Below, one piece after another: positions 22,998 through 33,289 of a DNA stretch of 58,886 nt; within the stretch, counting starts at the first letter, position 1, and each line of letters begins with the position of its first letter. This DNA comes from Globomyces pollinis-pini (lineage: Eukaryota > Chytridiomycota > Chytridiomycetes > Rhizophydiales > Globomycetaceae). The position numbers were made by a program, and so were the translations under genes. The notes beneath the pieces are model-generated. The model made no database searches. It saw nothing but the letters and a program-made list of their open reading frames with translations, and was not told where the DNA came from. The stretch covers positions 1 through 58,886 of the forward strand of contig MU621154.1 in assembly GCA_025399215.1 (NCBI GenBank), read 5' to 3'.

Positions 22998-23157
22998 TCA
23001 AACTTTTTTGTTTTATTCGTTATGGTTGAGTGTAATATTGGAACCAACAGGAAAATTTATATTTACTCTCTACCACCTTATAATTTATTGTCTAACTGCA
23101 AGTGTACCCTGAATGATTAAAAAAAGAAATGTATATGGGACGAAAAGACACATTGTA

Positions 23158-25143
23158 TTAAGTAAAAACATATTGTGGACCTCCGGCACCTTCAGGAACG
23201 GTCCAATCAATATTTTGATTAGGATCTTTAATATCACAAGTTTTACAATGAATACAATTCTGGGAATTGATTTGGAATCGCTTCTTGCCCGCTTCGGCTT
23301 CATCGTCTACATACTCGTAAACGCCGGCTATGATGAATAGAGAGTTTGATTACCTGGACAGAATTTAGCTTCTGGGCCACCATAGACGGCTAAACTATTG
23401 TCTAGATGTGGTGCTTGTCCGTTTTTGAGTCTTAAATGGATTGGTTGGTCATCAGTGTGGTTAGTGCCGGTTCGGGATACAGAATCCAAGATATCAAAAG
23501 TGATTACACCATCTGGTTTTGGATATTCAATTGGTTTGACATCTTTGAGTGGTGTAAGTGAATCGCTATCTTTTCCACCGTGCTTGAATGTCCATGGAAC
23601 ACGTCCTTTTAATATCAAAGTATCTAAACCTGAATAAGCTAATCCACTATATTTTTAGATGATAGTATTGATTACCCCCATAATCCTAGAGGATTGTGGA
23701 ATGATGGTCGGATGTTTCTAACTTCTTTCAATTCGTCGTAAACCCAAGAGTTTTCGATGTTTTTGACATAGTTATCCAATACTATTGGTCCTTCAGCTTC
23801 ACTTGTAATTTTTTCAAATGCAGCTTCGGCAGCAAGTATACCTAATGTTCAATTTTAATATGATGATTACCACTCTTCATGGCTGTGTGGGTTCCTTTAA
23901 TTTTTGGGACATTCAAAAACCCTGCAGTACAACCCACCAAAGCACCACCAGGTACAATCAATTTTGGAATACTTTGATAACCACCTTCATTCAGAGCACG
24001 TGCCCCATAAGAAATAACTTTACCACCTTCTAAGTAATGCTTCACTTTAGGGTGTAGTTTAAATCGTTGAAATTCCTTGTATGGGCTTAAAGTTGGGTTT
24101 TTGTAGTCCAGACCTACAACTAGTCCAAGTGCGACTAGATTATCTTCTAAATGATACAAGAATGCACCTCCATATGTGTGCATGTCCAATGGGAACCCAA
24201 TGGAATGGAAGACCAAACCAGGCTCATGTTTTGCAGGATCAACTTCCCAAACCTGCGATTAGTTAAGATGGTATTTACTTCCTTAATACCCAATCCATAA
24301 GTTTGAGGTTCGGAATCTTTACGTAAATCAAATTTGTGTATTAATTTTTTGGTTAAACTTCCATGACAACCTTCTGCAAAGAGAGTGACTTTGGCATGAA
24401 TTTCCATTCCACGCTCGAATGAATCTTTTGGTTTTCCAGATTTATCAATTCCCACATCGTTTGTGGCAATACCTTTTACAGATCCATCTTCATGATACAA
24501 AATCTTTAATAATAAATGCAAAGAAAGTTTACCTCACTTCCGGCAAAACCAGGATAAACATCTACACCGAGTTCTTCAGCTTGTTCACCTAACCAACGAA
24601 CAAAGTTATTTAAGGAAACAATGTAATTTCCCTTGTTGGACATTTGAGGGGGATGAGGAAGAGGGATAGCAGCACTTTCAGTCAAATAGTACATTTTGTC
24701 TTTAGTAGCTGGTGTGTTTAATGGAGCGCCTTTTTCCTTCCAATCTGGGATGAGTTCATCGAGCGCACGCGGTTCGAGAACAGCACCAGATAAGATATGA
24801 GCACCTAAGGAATTAGAGATTATTCCATGGGATTCGAAGTAATTGAAAATAAGATTCAAACAATGGTGAATTATGGGGAAAATAACTTACCAACTTCCGC
24901 ACCCTTTTCCACCACCATAACCTTAATATCTTTATCTTGAGAAATAGCAAGCTGTTTAAGTTTAATGGCAGCCGATAAACCAGATGGACCAGCCCCCACA
25001 ATCACGACATCGACTTCTTCAGCAAAGCGTTCAGCATTTAAACGCTCATCAATTTCTGAAGAAAAGAGTCTGTATGAAGGACGTAGAACACGAGAATAAG
25101 ATAGAGAGAAAGAACGGGGACGAAGTAGTAATCTGAATACCAT
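23158..25143 (-). CDS. CIR2: Electron transfer flavoprotein-ubiquinone oxidoreductase
   Basis: Seven exons (introns 23328-23353, 23647-23675, 23842-23870, 24253-24278, 24504-24532, 24805-24890) give about 586 residues. An Arg/Ser-rich N-terminus is a mitochondrial presequence. The FAD site is [13 protein letters not shown], followed by [14 protein letters not shown] and a second FAD segment. The C-terminal 4Fe-4S domain is visible as C-P-A-G-V-Y-E-Y...[12 protein letters not shown], with all four cysteines. Role: passes electrons from ETF (fatty acid and amino acid oxidation) to ubiquinone at the inner mitochondrial membrane. One intron (86 nt) is long for this genome. Confidence 0.96.
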
Positions 25144-25486
25144 GAAAATTATAAAAAAAATAGAGCAATCATGAGGGAGTGCATCACGAGTTGATACTAT
25201 TAGTCCGCATCATGAGATTAGAATAGTCAGTATTGTATCCGGTATTATAAACTATTATAGTACTTTATTAGTAGGTTTTGTAGTTTTTTTTTGCAGACAG
25301 ATACCCTTATAGAATCATTCCTTAATTTTTAGTAATTTACTAGTTGAAGCATTTAATTTTAATATTTTTTGTAACATTAATTTCAATATGATTTCTGGTC
25401 AATCAAAATATAAAAAACGATTTTGTTTCGGGCTTCATGGATAGAGCCAGTCGCCTCAAAAACCAACCAATGACAAACTTAACTTT

Positions 25487-28161
25487 ATGGCAAACAGAGA
25501 AAATTACTACAGGGAGGGAAGAGATAATTATGAAAGAAGGGACGAAAGGAGAGACGAGCGGGGTCGGAGACCGCAACAGTACCCGCAACAACCGCAACAG
25601 TATCCGCAACAAGATCAGTACAACCAACAGTACAATGATCCACCTTACTCTACTGTACATACGGACTATTCAAACTCTAACTCTAATTACTCAAAACGCT
25701 CTCGCTCTCCCGCTGCCCCCGTTAATGGCATGTATCCAAATCAACCTGTTACCGCCCCTACTCCAGCGCACTACCAAAAAGTGACTTCCCCTAATCAAGC
25801 TCCTTACCAGCAGGGTGGAGTCATGAGACGCAAAACTGTCAGGCAGATTCCTTTGACTCCCCAAGGAAATTTAGTCATAGACGTACCTGTTGCGGACAGA
25901 GTCGCCAAAATGGGTAAATACGCTGTTGGAACCGAATTCACACATATGCGTTATACAGCAGTCACTTGCCACCCTGATGAATTTTCGATAAAAGGGTATA
26001 GTCTGCGTCAACAAGAATTAAATCGTCAAACGGAATTGTTCATTGTCGTCACCATGTACGCTGTATGTTTTCATTAATTTTAGGTATAATGAAGATGACT
26101 TTCTGTTTTGTAAATCAATGCAAGCATTAATGAAAAATATTGCATATCTGTGCTCTCGCACTCGTTCGCCAGTATGGGGTGAAGAAGGTTGGAAAAAAGC
26201 AGTTATTTGTATTGTATCTGATGGTCGTTCCAAGGTCAATGCACGAGTTCTAGATGTACTTGGAATCATGGGTGTGTACCAACATGGAATCATGAAAGAC
26301 CATGTCAATGGTGCACCAGTTACTGGTCATATTTTTGAATATACCACTCAAGTCTGTGTTACGCCGGAGCTGAAGGTCCAAGGACACGAGAAGGGTTATG
26401 TCCCTGTTCAGATTCTCTTTTGCTTAAAGGAAAAAAATGCAAAGAAGATCAATTCTCATAGATGGTTTTTCAAATCATTTGGGCCATTAATTCGTCCGAA
26501 TGTGTGTATTCTGATTGATGTCGGTACCAAACCTACCAATACATCACTATATCATCTTTGGAAAGCATTCGACAGAAGTCCATCAGTGGGTGGGGCATGT
26601 GGTGAAATTTACGCAGAGTTGGGGACTGGATGCGCAAATCTGTTGAATCCACTTGTAGCAGCTCAGAATTTTGAATACAAAATGTCCAATATTTTGGATA
26701 AGCCACTTGAAAGTGTATGTGGATATATTTCGGTGCTTCCTGGAGCCTTCTCTGCTTATCGATACACAGCATTACTTGGTAAACCACTGGAACAGTATTT
26801 CTTGGGAGAAACACTTCATGGCAGTGAAGATATTTTTGCAGCAAACATGTATCTAGCTGAGGATCGTATTTTGTGTTTCGAAATTGTTACAAAGGTTAAC
26901 GAGGCATGGATGTTAAAGTATGTGAAATCAGCCCAGGCTGAAACTGATGTTCCGGATAACGTTCCAGAATTCATATCTCAACGGCGTCGATGGTTGAACG
27001 GTTCCTTCTTTGCAAGTGTACACGCTCTCACACATTGGTTCTATATCTTCCGATCTGGTCATAACTTACTTCGCAAAGTTATTCTATGCCTAGAATTTAC
27101 ATACAATTTCGTAAATCTATTCTTTAATTGGTTTGGTTTATCATTCTTCTATCTCACATTCTTTTTCTTGGTGGGTGGTATTGCTGATCCAAACAATGAT
27201 GATCCATTTACAGTAAATGGTGTCCGGTATGGTGCATTTGTCTTTCCAGTTTTGAAGCAGTTTTATATTGCATGTGTTGTTATTGCTTTCGTATGTTCAC
27301 TTGGTAATCGACCTCAAGGTTCAAAGCTGCTCTACACCCTTTGTATTTTCTTGTTTTCTGTAATTATGATGTTGATGATATTTGTCACTGGGTTTTCCAT
27401 CTATAAAGTCTTTTTTGGAGTTCAAATAACCAGTCTATCAAAGTTTGGCGAATTGATTCAGGTATTTATATATTACGTATTTCTGATTATATAGTTTAAT
27501 CCAACGGTAAGAGACGTTGTTATTTCGATTGGATCGAATACTGGGCTATATGTTTTAGCATCATGTTTACATATGGACCCATGGCATATGCTCACATCAT
27601 ACATTCAAGTAAGGAATCCCAATAGCTAACCAGTAGTACATGCTCTTTCTACCATCATTCACCAACATTTTAAACGTCTACTCTTTCTGTAACTTACATG
27701 ACGTGAGTTGGGGTACCAAGGGAGACAATGCAGCAGAAGCTTTGGGTGGAGTGACAGCCAAGAAAGGCAAAGATGGAAAAGAAACAGTTGAAGTTGAAAT
27801 GATAACAGAGAAAGCTGATATCAATAACAATTACGAAAAGTTTATTAATAGTTTAGCACAACCGAGACCGGTTGAAAACAACAAACGTAGTGCACAAGTT
27901 AAAATGGAAGATTATTTCAAGAATTTCCGTACCAGAGTCGTATTATCATGGTTATTTTCCAATGGACTCGTTGTTTCATTATTATCGATAGAGTCTGTTT
28001 TAAAGGCCATTCAAAAACCATTCTTATTAAGTCATACGGATGGAACTCAACCTACTGGAAACCCATTTCTTCAATTTATTTTCTTTTCTGTCCTTGGATT
28101 GTCCACCGTTCGATTTATTGGGTCTAGTTTGTATTTAATTCTTCGTGCATTTTTCGGTTAA
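25487..28161 (+). CDS. Chitin synthase (GT2, fungal class I-III type)
   Basis: Four exons (introns 26056-26083, 27462-27494, 27609-27636) give about 861 residues. The N-terminal ~110 residues are cytosolic and Gln/Pro/Tyr-rich with P-Q-Q-Y-P-Q-Q repeats. The Chitin_synth_1N and catalytic regions follow: V-T-M-Y-N-E-D-D, C-I-V-S-D-G-R, I-D-V-G-T-K-P, A-E-D-R, and the product-site Q-R-R-R-W. Then comes a cluster of hydrophobic spans, the S-W-G-T-K-G-D-N segment, and two C-terminal spans. Role: processive transfer of GlcNAc from UDP-GlcNAc to extruded chitin at the plasma membrane or chitosomes. The first intron uses donor AT|GTACGC; this junction restores T-M-Y-N-E-D-D. No myosin domain, so not class V. 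Confidence 0.96.
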
Positions 28162-28276
28162 TAAATACTTCTTGAAAGATCAAAAAACAAACACAAACTA
28201 TCGTTTGTTAACTTTATTTGTTGACAATCCAATAGACATTTAGTCACATTCTTCTACAAATGCCATACTGTTTTTT

Positions 28277-28313
28277 GTATCAATGGCATTACATGGAAAC
28301 AGATCTAATTATC
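28277..28313. repeat. Intergenic repeat, copy 1
   Basis: These 37 bases match 29285-29321 in the same orientation at about 33 positions, and a weaker match (T/GGTGAAAAC...) continues 30-50 bases further on. The copy lies about 115 bases beyond the chitin synthase stop. Confidence 0.55.
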
Positions 28314-28400
28314 AGGTTCATGGCTGATTGAACTTATTAATAGTGAAAACAAAATGAATTTGACAAACTGCAATTTTTTTGATACAATCAATATATTAAG

Positions 28401-28809
28401 ATGCCTTTTGCTAAGTTTAAGTTTCAACGAACACTGGACAATTCTGACAATTCTGATAATGAACTCGGAAGATTGGGATAATGAAGCCTACTCTAAACCT
28501 TTACCATCTTTCTCTAAAAATCGGTATTAAAATAAATCCAAAACAAGCCCCACAATATCCTTTTTCAATCAAACCAAAGGGTCAAAAATCTTTTTCAGAA
28601 TTATCCAAGAACAAAGCTAGCCACCCAAAGACTTTACGATTACCAGAAAAATATATCAGAAAACTTTTGAGTTAAGTTGACTCCTCCAAATCAAAGGGGG
28701 AGAAGAAGGATGATAAAAAAAGAGGAAGAAAAAAAAAAAGGAACGGCCCAATTATATGAAAAAATTCTAGTTACACAAAAGCAAGTAGTACTGTTGAAAA
28801 ATCGATAAC
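28401..28809 (+). other. Possible small spliced gene, model unresolved
   Basis: Several protein-like stretches lie in different frames: an acidic segment N-S-E-D-W-D-N-E-A-Y with L-P-S-F-S-K-N after it (28459 onward), a basic segment ending L-P-E-K-Y-I-R-K-L-L-S (to about 28675), and a Lys/Glu-rich segment leading to Q-L-Y-E-K-I-L-V-T-Q-K-Q-V-V-L-L-K-N-R before a TAA near 28809. Short-intron splice sites exist between them, but no combination tried keeps one frame throughout. It may be a small nuclear or ribosome-associated protein gene, or a decayed one. Confidence 0.3.
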
Positions 28810-28884
28810 CATGATAACTACGAAAGTATTAAATCTTATTATTATTATCTATTATGATACTAAAGCGCGATATTCCCAGAGTCT

Positions 28885-29112
28885 TCAGGCGTATCTCCAA
28901 TAAGCCTTCGCGATAAATCCCAAGATCATATTCATGGCTGAATAGGTTGGTCCAATAGCAAAGTTCTGCTCCCTATCCCCCGTAGCCCAATCAGGTACTG
29001 GTTCAAATTGGCTAATACTGTGACCAAGGAGTGATGAAAAGTAATTTTTCAATTTGCCCTTTAGTAAAGGTAGTTCCATAAGATATGACGTTGATATAGT
29101 TTGTTGTATCAT
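28885..29112 (-). other. Weak open frame of unknown status
   Basis: A 75-residue minus-strand frame has a protein-like composition with several Trp and Tyr (P-D-W-A-T-G-D...A-Y-W-R-Y-A) and ends in TAA. No upstream exon or family resemblance could be established. It may be the last exon of a small gene or chance. Confidence 0.25.
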
Positions 29113-29284
29113 ACATCACTTCAATTGGTCTAGATTCCACTCAATCTCTGTGAAAAACAGGGCAGTTGATTACTAGATGTGAATCGGTTGTGAATTCTAT
29201 TACTTCATCACACATTAGAAGTGTGAGAGGCACATAGCAAAACACTTTTCTGCATATGCAATAAGGTTTCAATGTAAATCAATT

Positions 29285-29321
29285 GTATCAATGGCATGGC
29301 ATAGAAACAGATCTAAATATC
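29285..29321. repeat. Intergenic repeat, copy 2
   Basis: Partner of 28277-28313; it lies about 60 bases beyond the stop codon of the minus-strand BIM1/X325-like gene. Confidence 0.55.
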
Positions 29322-29380
29322 TGTTAAAATTGGTGAAAACATGAAATTGATGATTCAATGGGCTTTATTTGTCAAAATGA

Positions 29381-29788
29381 TCAATTGATTTTCAAATCAG
29401 CGCAAATATAATGCTTTCCATGGTCAGTATCAGCAATAATTTGAACAGTAGCATCACTATTGGTTAAACCAATGGAATTGAAGTCAAGAGGAATTTCATG
29501 CCATGCAGGTTGGGCAAAAAAGTCAGAAAATAATTCGGTAGGAAAGGTCTCTGGATTGGAACCCGCACCAACATTGACAGTCACAAAAGTTTCGGAATCT
29601 CCAACAGCTAATTTCAATTTCAACTTACCATCAGTAACAACTGCTCGAACACCTGGCGTATTAGCTCCGTCACCACAAGGTCCAACATTTTGACCCACTT
29701 CGTCATCTACTCTGGGGGTAGGGAAATCAAGATGGAGATGAGCTTGAACGGCAGCCAACATAACAATCAAAGAAGCAATATATTTCAT
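29381..29788 (-). CDS. Secreted BIM1/X325-like protein, short form
   Basis: One exon of 135 residues. A signal peptide (I-A-S-L-I-V-M-L-A-A-V-Q-A) precedes a mature chain that would begin with His: H-L-H-L-D-F-P-T-P-R. The P-x-P-R-x-D-D, G-P-C-G, and late Y-I-C-A-D pattern fits the LPMO-like copper proteins of the BIM1/X325 family, in which the amino-terminal His is a copper ligand and the two cysteines form a disulfide. There is no linker or GPI signal, so this member should be released. The second copper-ligand His expected in the central strand is not evident (the segment reads A-V-G-D-S-E). The gene is divergent from its paralogue at 30271. Confidence 0.75.
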   Translation of the reverse strand: MKYIASLIVMLAAVQAHLHLDFPTPRVDDEVGQNVGPCGDGANTPGVRAVVTDGKLKLKLAVGDSETFVTVNVGAGSNPETFPTELFSDFFAQPAWHEIPLDFNSIGLTNSDATVQIIADTDHGKHYICADLKIN

Positions 29789-30270
29789 TTTGGTTTTGAT
29801 AGGTAGATATATTCCAGGTCGTCTTTTATATTCTAGAGTGGTCGATTATTATTGAACCTTTCACATCTGTTGTGGCTTGTAGGTCCCTGCTTTTCATCAA
29901 TTTGAGAACCTTTACGGTTACAAATGCCACTTTTGAGTTTGAGAATCATCAATGTGCGCAGGAGAAAAGGAATATCATACCTGAAAGTGAAGTTGTCATA
30001 GAATCCTTGAAAATGGTAAGGACTACGAACTTCCCTCAACTACCAATCACCGAAAAGAATTCTTTTGCGTGTTTCTGCCTACTGTGGCTTGTGGTTAGAC
30101 AATTGGGAACCTTTCAAGTTATTGCCCAGAATATCACACCAACCAACCGATTCAATTTGAATATGTCTTAATTCGTCCATTAGTCAACGTTGAAGAAGTG
30201 GCTTGGTTATATAGACACTACCGTGAAGTATAAAAGGACAGGCTGATAACTATTCCTAACTATTAAAAAA
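29789..30270. promoter_or_regulatory. Shared promoter region of the divergent BIM1/X325-like pair
   Basis: Both ends have a TATAAAAG box at matching distance: 29830-29821 for the minus gene and 30229-30237 for the plus gene, each about 34-42 bases before the ATG. A degenerate direct repeat lies between them (TGTGGCTTGT, then a GAACCTTT motif; near 29871-29915 and 30084-30120). A third GAACCTTT-like site is at about 29852. This is compatible with a common regulator. No gene is seen inside. Confidence 0.55.
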
Positions 30271-30897
30271 ATGGTATATTTCACTTTACTGGTTGCTACT
30301 TTACTTGGTGTGCAAGCTCATCTCTCCCTCAAAGTCCCTGCTCCACGAGGGGATGATTTCCTTGGACAGTTGGAAGGTCCATGTGGTGGGTTTAACACTC
30401 CTGGGGCAAGAACGCAAGTTGAAGGTGGAAAATACTCATTCAAATTGGGTGTTGGTGACCCAGATGCCAAAGTGGATATTAACCTTGGAGTTGGTGCCAA
30501 TGTAAACTCCTTCCCAACTCAAATCTTCACTGCGAAATATGGCAAGGCTGCTAACCAGCAAATCGACTTGGACTTTACCAAAGCGGGAGTTACTAACGGG
30601 CCGGTGTCTATTCAAATCATACAAGATGGAAAGAAGTTTATGTGTGTGGACTTTAACATCAAAGGGTCATCTGGTGGTTCTACTCAACCAACTTCCAACC
30701 CAAACCCAAATCCAAAACCAACATCTAACCCAAATCCAAAACCAACTAACGACCCAAAGCCAACCGCTACCAATACGAAGGTTGGTTCAGTGGTCACCGA
30801 AGTTCCATCAACAGACGGATATTCCATTGCATCCAGTGCTATGGAGCAATCTTCAGTGCTGGCACTTTTAGTGGCTGCAACTATGGTAGTATTTTAA
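30271..30897 (+). CDS. GPI-anchored BIM1/X325-like surface protein
   Basis: One exon of 208 residues. A signal peptide ending G-V-Q-A is followed by H-L-S-L-K-V-P-A-P-R-G-D-D, G-P-C-G-G-F-N-T-P-G and a late F-M-C-V-D-F, the same fold pattern as its divergent neighbour. After residue ~133 comes a P/N/K/T-rich linker with P-N-P-K-P-T repeats, then a Ser-rich omega-site region and a hydrophobic end, typical of GPI attachment. In the family such proteins help copper uptake at the cell surface (BIM1) or have unknown surface roles. The mature domain has no histidine other than the first residue, so canonical two-His copper binding is doubtful. Confidence 0.78.
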   Translation: MVYFTLLVATLLGVQAHLSLKVPAPRGDDFLGQLEGPCGGFNTPGARTQVEGGKYSFKLGVGDPDAKVDINLGVGANVNSFPTQIFTAKYGKAANQQIDLDFTKAGVTNGPVSIQIIQDGKKFMCVDFNIKGSSGGSTQPTSNPNPNPKPTSNPNPKPTNDPKPTATNTKVGSVVTEVPSTDGYSIASSAMEQSSVLALLVAATMVVF

Positions 30898-31008
30898 ACA
30901 AATAAAGATCATTACAGACACCCTTCTATTTGAGTACTTATTGGTAAATTTCAAATATTTGATTTTAGCAAAATGTGTATGAAATCTATTAACCGATGTT
31001 CTATATGC

Positions 31009-32852
31009 CTAACAGCCTTCAGGGACCTTGTTACCATTAACGAATTTGGAAGTTGCGTCAACACCCAATCCACGTTTTGCAAATCCTCTCCAGATTTCAC
31101 ATTTATTGGCACCATTATAATAGGTTTCGTCAGCTTTCAAAATAGCATCTCTGGCAGCAATCAATGTTGGGTTACATGGTTGTAATTTTAAACCTCCAAT
31201 GACAATTTGCATGGCAACAATGTTTCCTTGTGGTTGTGCAGGATCAAACCAGTTTGGTGAGAATCCAAGTTTGTCAACCAAGTTCCAGTAGACTTCGTTT
31301 AAGATGGTGGCCCATACTTCTCCGATAGCGTGAACTTCAGTCAATTGTTTAAGTGAGTTATCTAATAATGTAAATACAAAAAAAAAACTTACAAGTATAT
31401 GTGTTTCTGGTCAAACTGGTAGAGTAAGGTTGCTTACGGACTCCGCTCGGCTTGTTTAAAACGTAGCTTCCGGTCACGAAGTCGGTTTCTCTAGTATCGG
31501 TAGCCTTTCGTTCAATGAACATAGCAACAGTGTCACTCCAACCTTCTCCCATACCACCAGCTTGGGTGGTTTGAAGACAGTTACCTTGAGCAGATCCACC
31601 AGTAAGTCGGTTAGAAACACCATGAACATATTCGTGAATTGGAATACCATTTTCAAGAGAACCATCACGATTAGGGGTGGTAATGGTAAATCTGAACATG
31701 TTCATAACACCAGATTGACCATCTGGAGGGGTTGCAAAGTTGGCATTATTGGTTCCAGATGCTTGGTTGTTGACAATGACTCGATCACCTCCTTTACCAC
31801 CCAATCCAAAGTTATCCTTTTGGAAGTTTCCAGACTTTTCGTCAAAACCAAATCCATAAGTAATATCATGAACCATGTTGGACACTAGAAAATTAGGTCA
31901 ATTGTCGCTTACAATAGAAACTATTGACAGTTGCAGTACGTTGATTTGCTTCGACGGTTGGTGCAGAGGTCTCATCGAATTTAGTATCGAAATTGAGGGA
32001 TTCACCACCTTCAAATCTTGTGGAAGAACCAACACGGGAATCGACATTGTTACCTTGAGTGTTGGTGTACTTAGTAGTAGCATCTTCATTCCATCCCTTT
32101 GGTGATGCTTTCAAGTTGGCTGGATCAGTTGCAACGGTGAATCCATCTCTTGGATCATTATTTGGTAATTGAAGGACTTTGTAAGATGCAAAATTAACGT
32201 AATCTACAACTTGAACAAGTTCACCGGTATCGGCAGATACTGATACTTGATACCATTTAGATGCATCGGCAGCCTTAACTTGGAATTGATGGGCATAAAC
32301 CAATTTACCGGTAGGTAATTGAACGTAAACCATTTTAGCTGGGAAGTCATCACGTGGAAGTCCCAATCCCTTGTTGGCGACCTTGACAGCGTCTGCGAGG
32401 GAAACAATGACTTCTTTTGATGGGACAGCTTGCTCTCCTCGTTTGCTCTTGCCTCCGACCACAGAGGAAGAAATGGAAACAACATTTCCGTTTTTGATGT
32501 GAACAGACATGTTTTGATTGTCAACAGGGACTCCACCAATGGTTCGGACAGCATATACATGAGTAACACCTGCTTTGTCGGTATGTTTTTGAGTGATTGT
32601 TACTTCAGATGAATTCAATTGAAATTCCTTAGCTAATGAATCAGTTGCGATCTGTGCAATTTCAGTATCTGAAGTTGGTGCAAAACTTTTAGATTCATTC
32701 ACTGGGTAGGATTTGCTTGACACTTCTGGATAGTAGAAAGGGAGAGACACGCCGTTTCGTTTGACGTACTCTACTTGATGGGTGGTAGATTGAGTTGGGA
32801 TAGCATGGGATGCCAAGGCGAGGGTTAAAGCAGCAATGGTGTTGACAAGCAT
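31009..32852 (-). CDS. Fungalysin metalloprotease 2 (MEROPS M36)
   Basis: Three exons (introns 31362-31392, 31885-31912) give about 594 residues. Signal peptide, FTP/PepSY propeptide, the zinc site [11 protein letters not shown], the third ligand in G-M-G-E-G-W-S-D, and the helical C-terminal domain (V-H-A-I-G-E-V-W-A) are all present. Intron positions are the same as in fungalysin 1, and the sequences can be aligned over their whole length at roughly half identity, so the two are old duplicates 12 kb apart in the same orientation. Secreted endopeptidase. A TATA-like TATTTAAA lies about 40 bases before the start. Confidence 0.95.
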
Positions 32853-33289
32853 TTTATAATTGTATAATTTGGGTACAGCACTTTAGAGTTTAAATAGTAG
32901 ACCATTGATCCATTGACCATGCTTTGTACTTGAGACGTGCACAGATGGTCGCCATAATTTTCAAACTATAGCGTGTAATAATAGTCGATGAAATAAATAT
33001 AGACTAATGATATTAAGGAATGGATAAACTTTTTATGTGTTGGTATACTATTTACTACTTCAATTGGACCTTCAACAAAGTTCTTTGGTTTTTGTGATCA
33101 CAAAAGTCTGGGCCGTCAATCACTCTCTGGTACAAACACAATTTTTATCCAATTGCAGCATGCTCTTTATGTGGTTTGCGCTGTTCATGATCATACCACA
33201 TGGATAGGAAGCACTCTTTGGCAAAACAACTCAGTTAATTACACCCAAACGACACGTTGGAAAGACAAAGACTTTTATTATCATCTAGT
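32853..33289. other. Intergenic region
   Basis: The region has no convincing coding frame. It should contain the promoter of fungalysin 2 and the 3' end of the downstream symporter gene (same strand). Confidence 0.5.

Noticed and set aside
30293..30871. Alternative frames across the GPI-anchored BIM1/X325-like gene
   Set aside because: The main frame has a signal peptide, family motifs and a GPI signal; the others have none.
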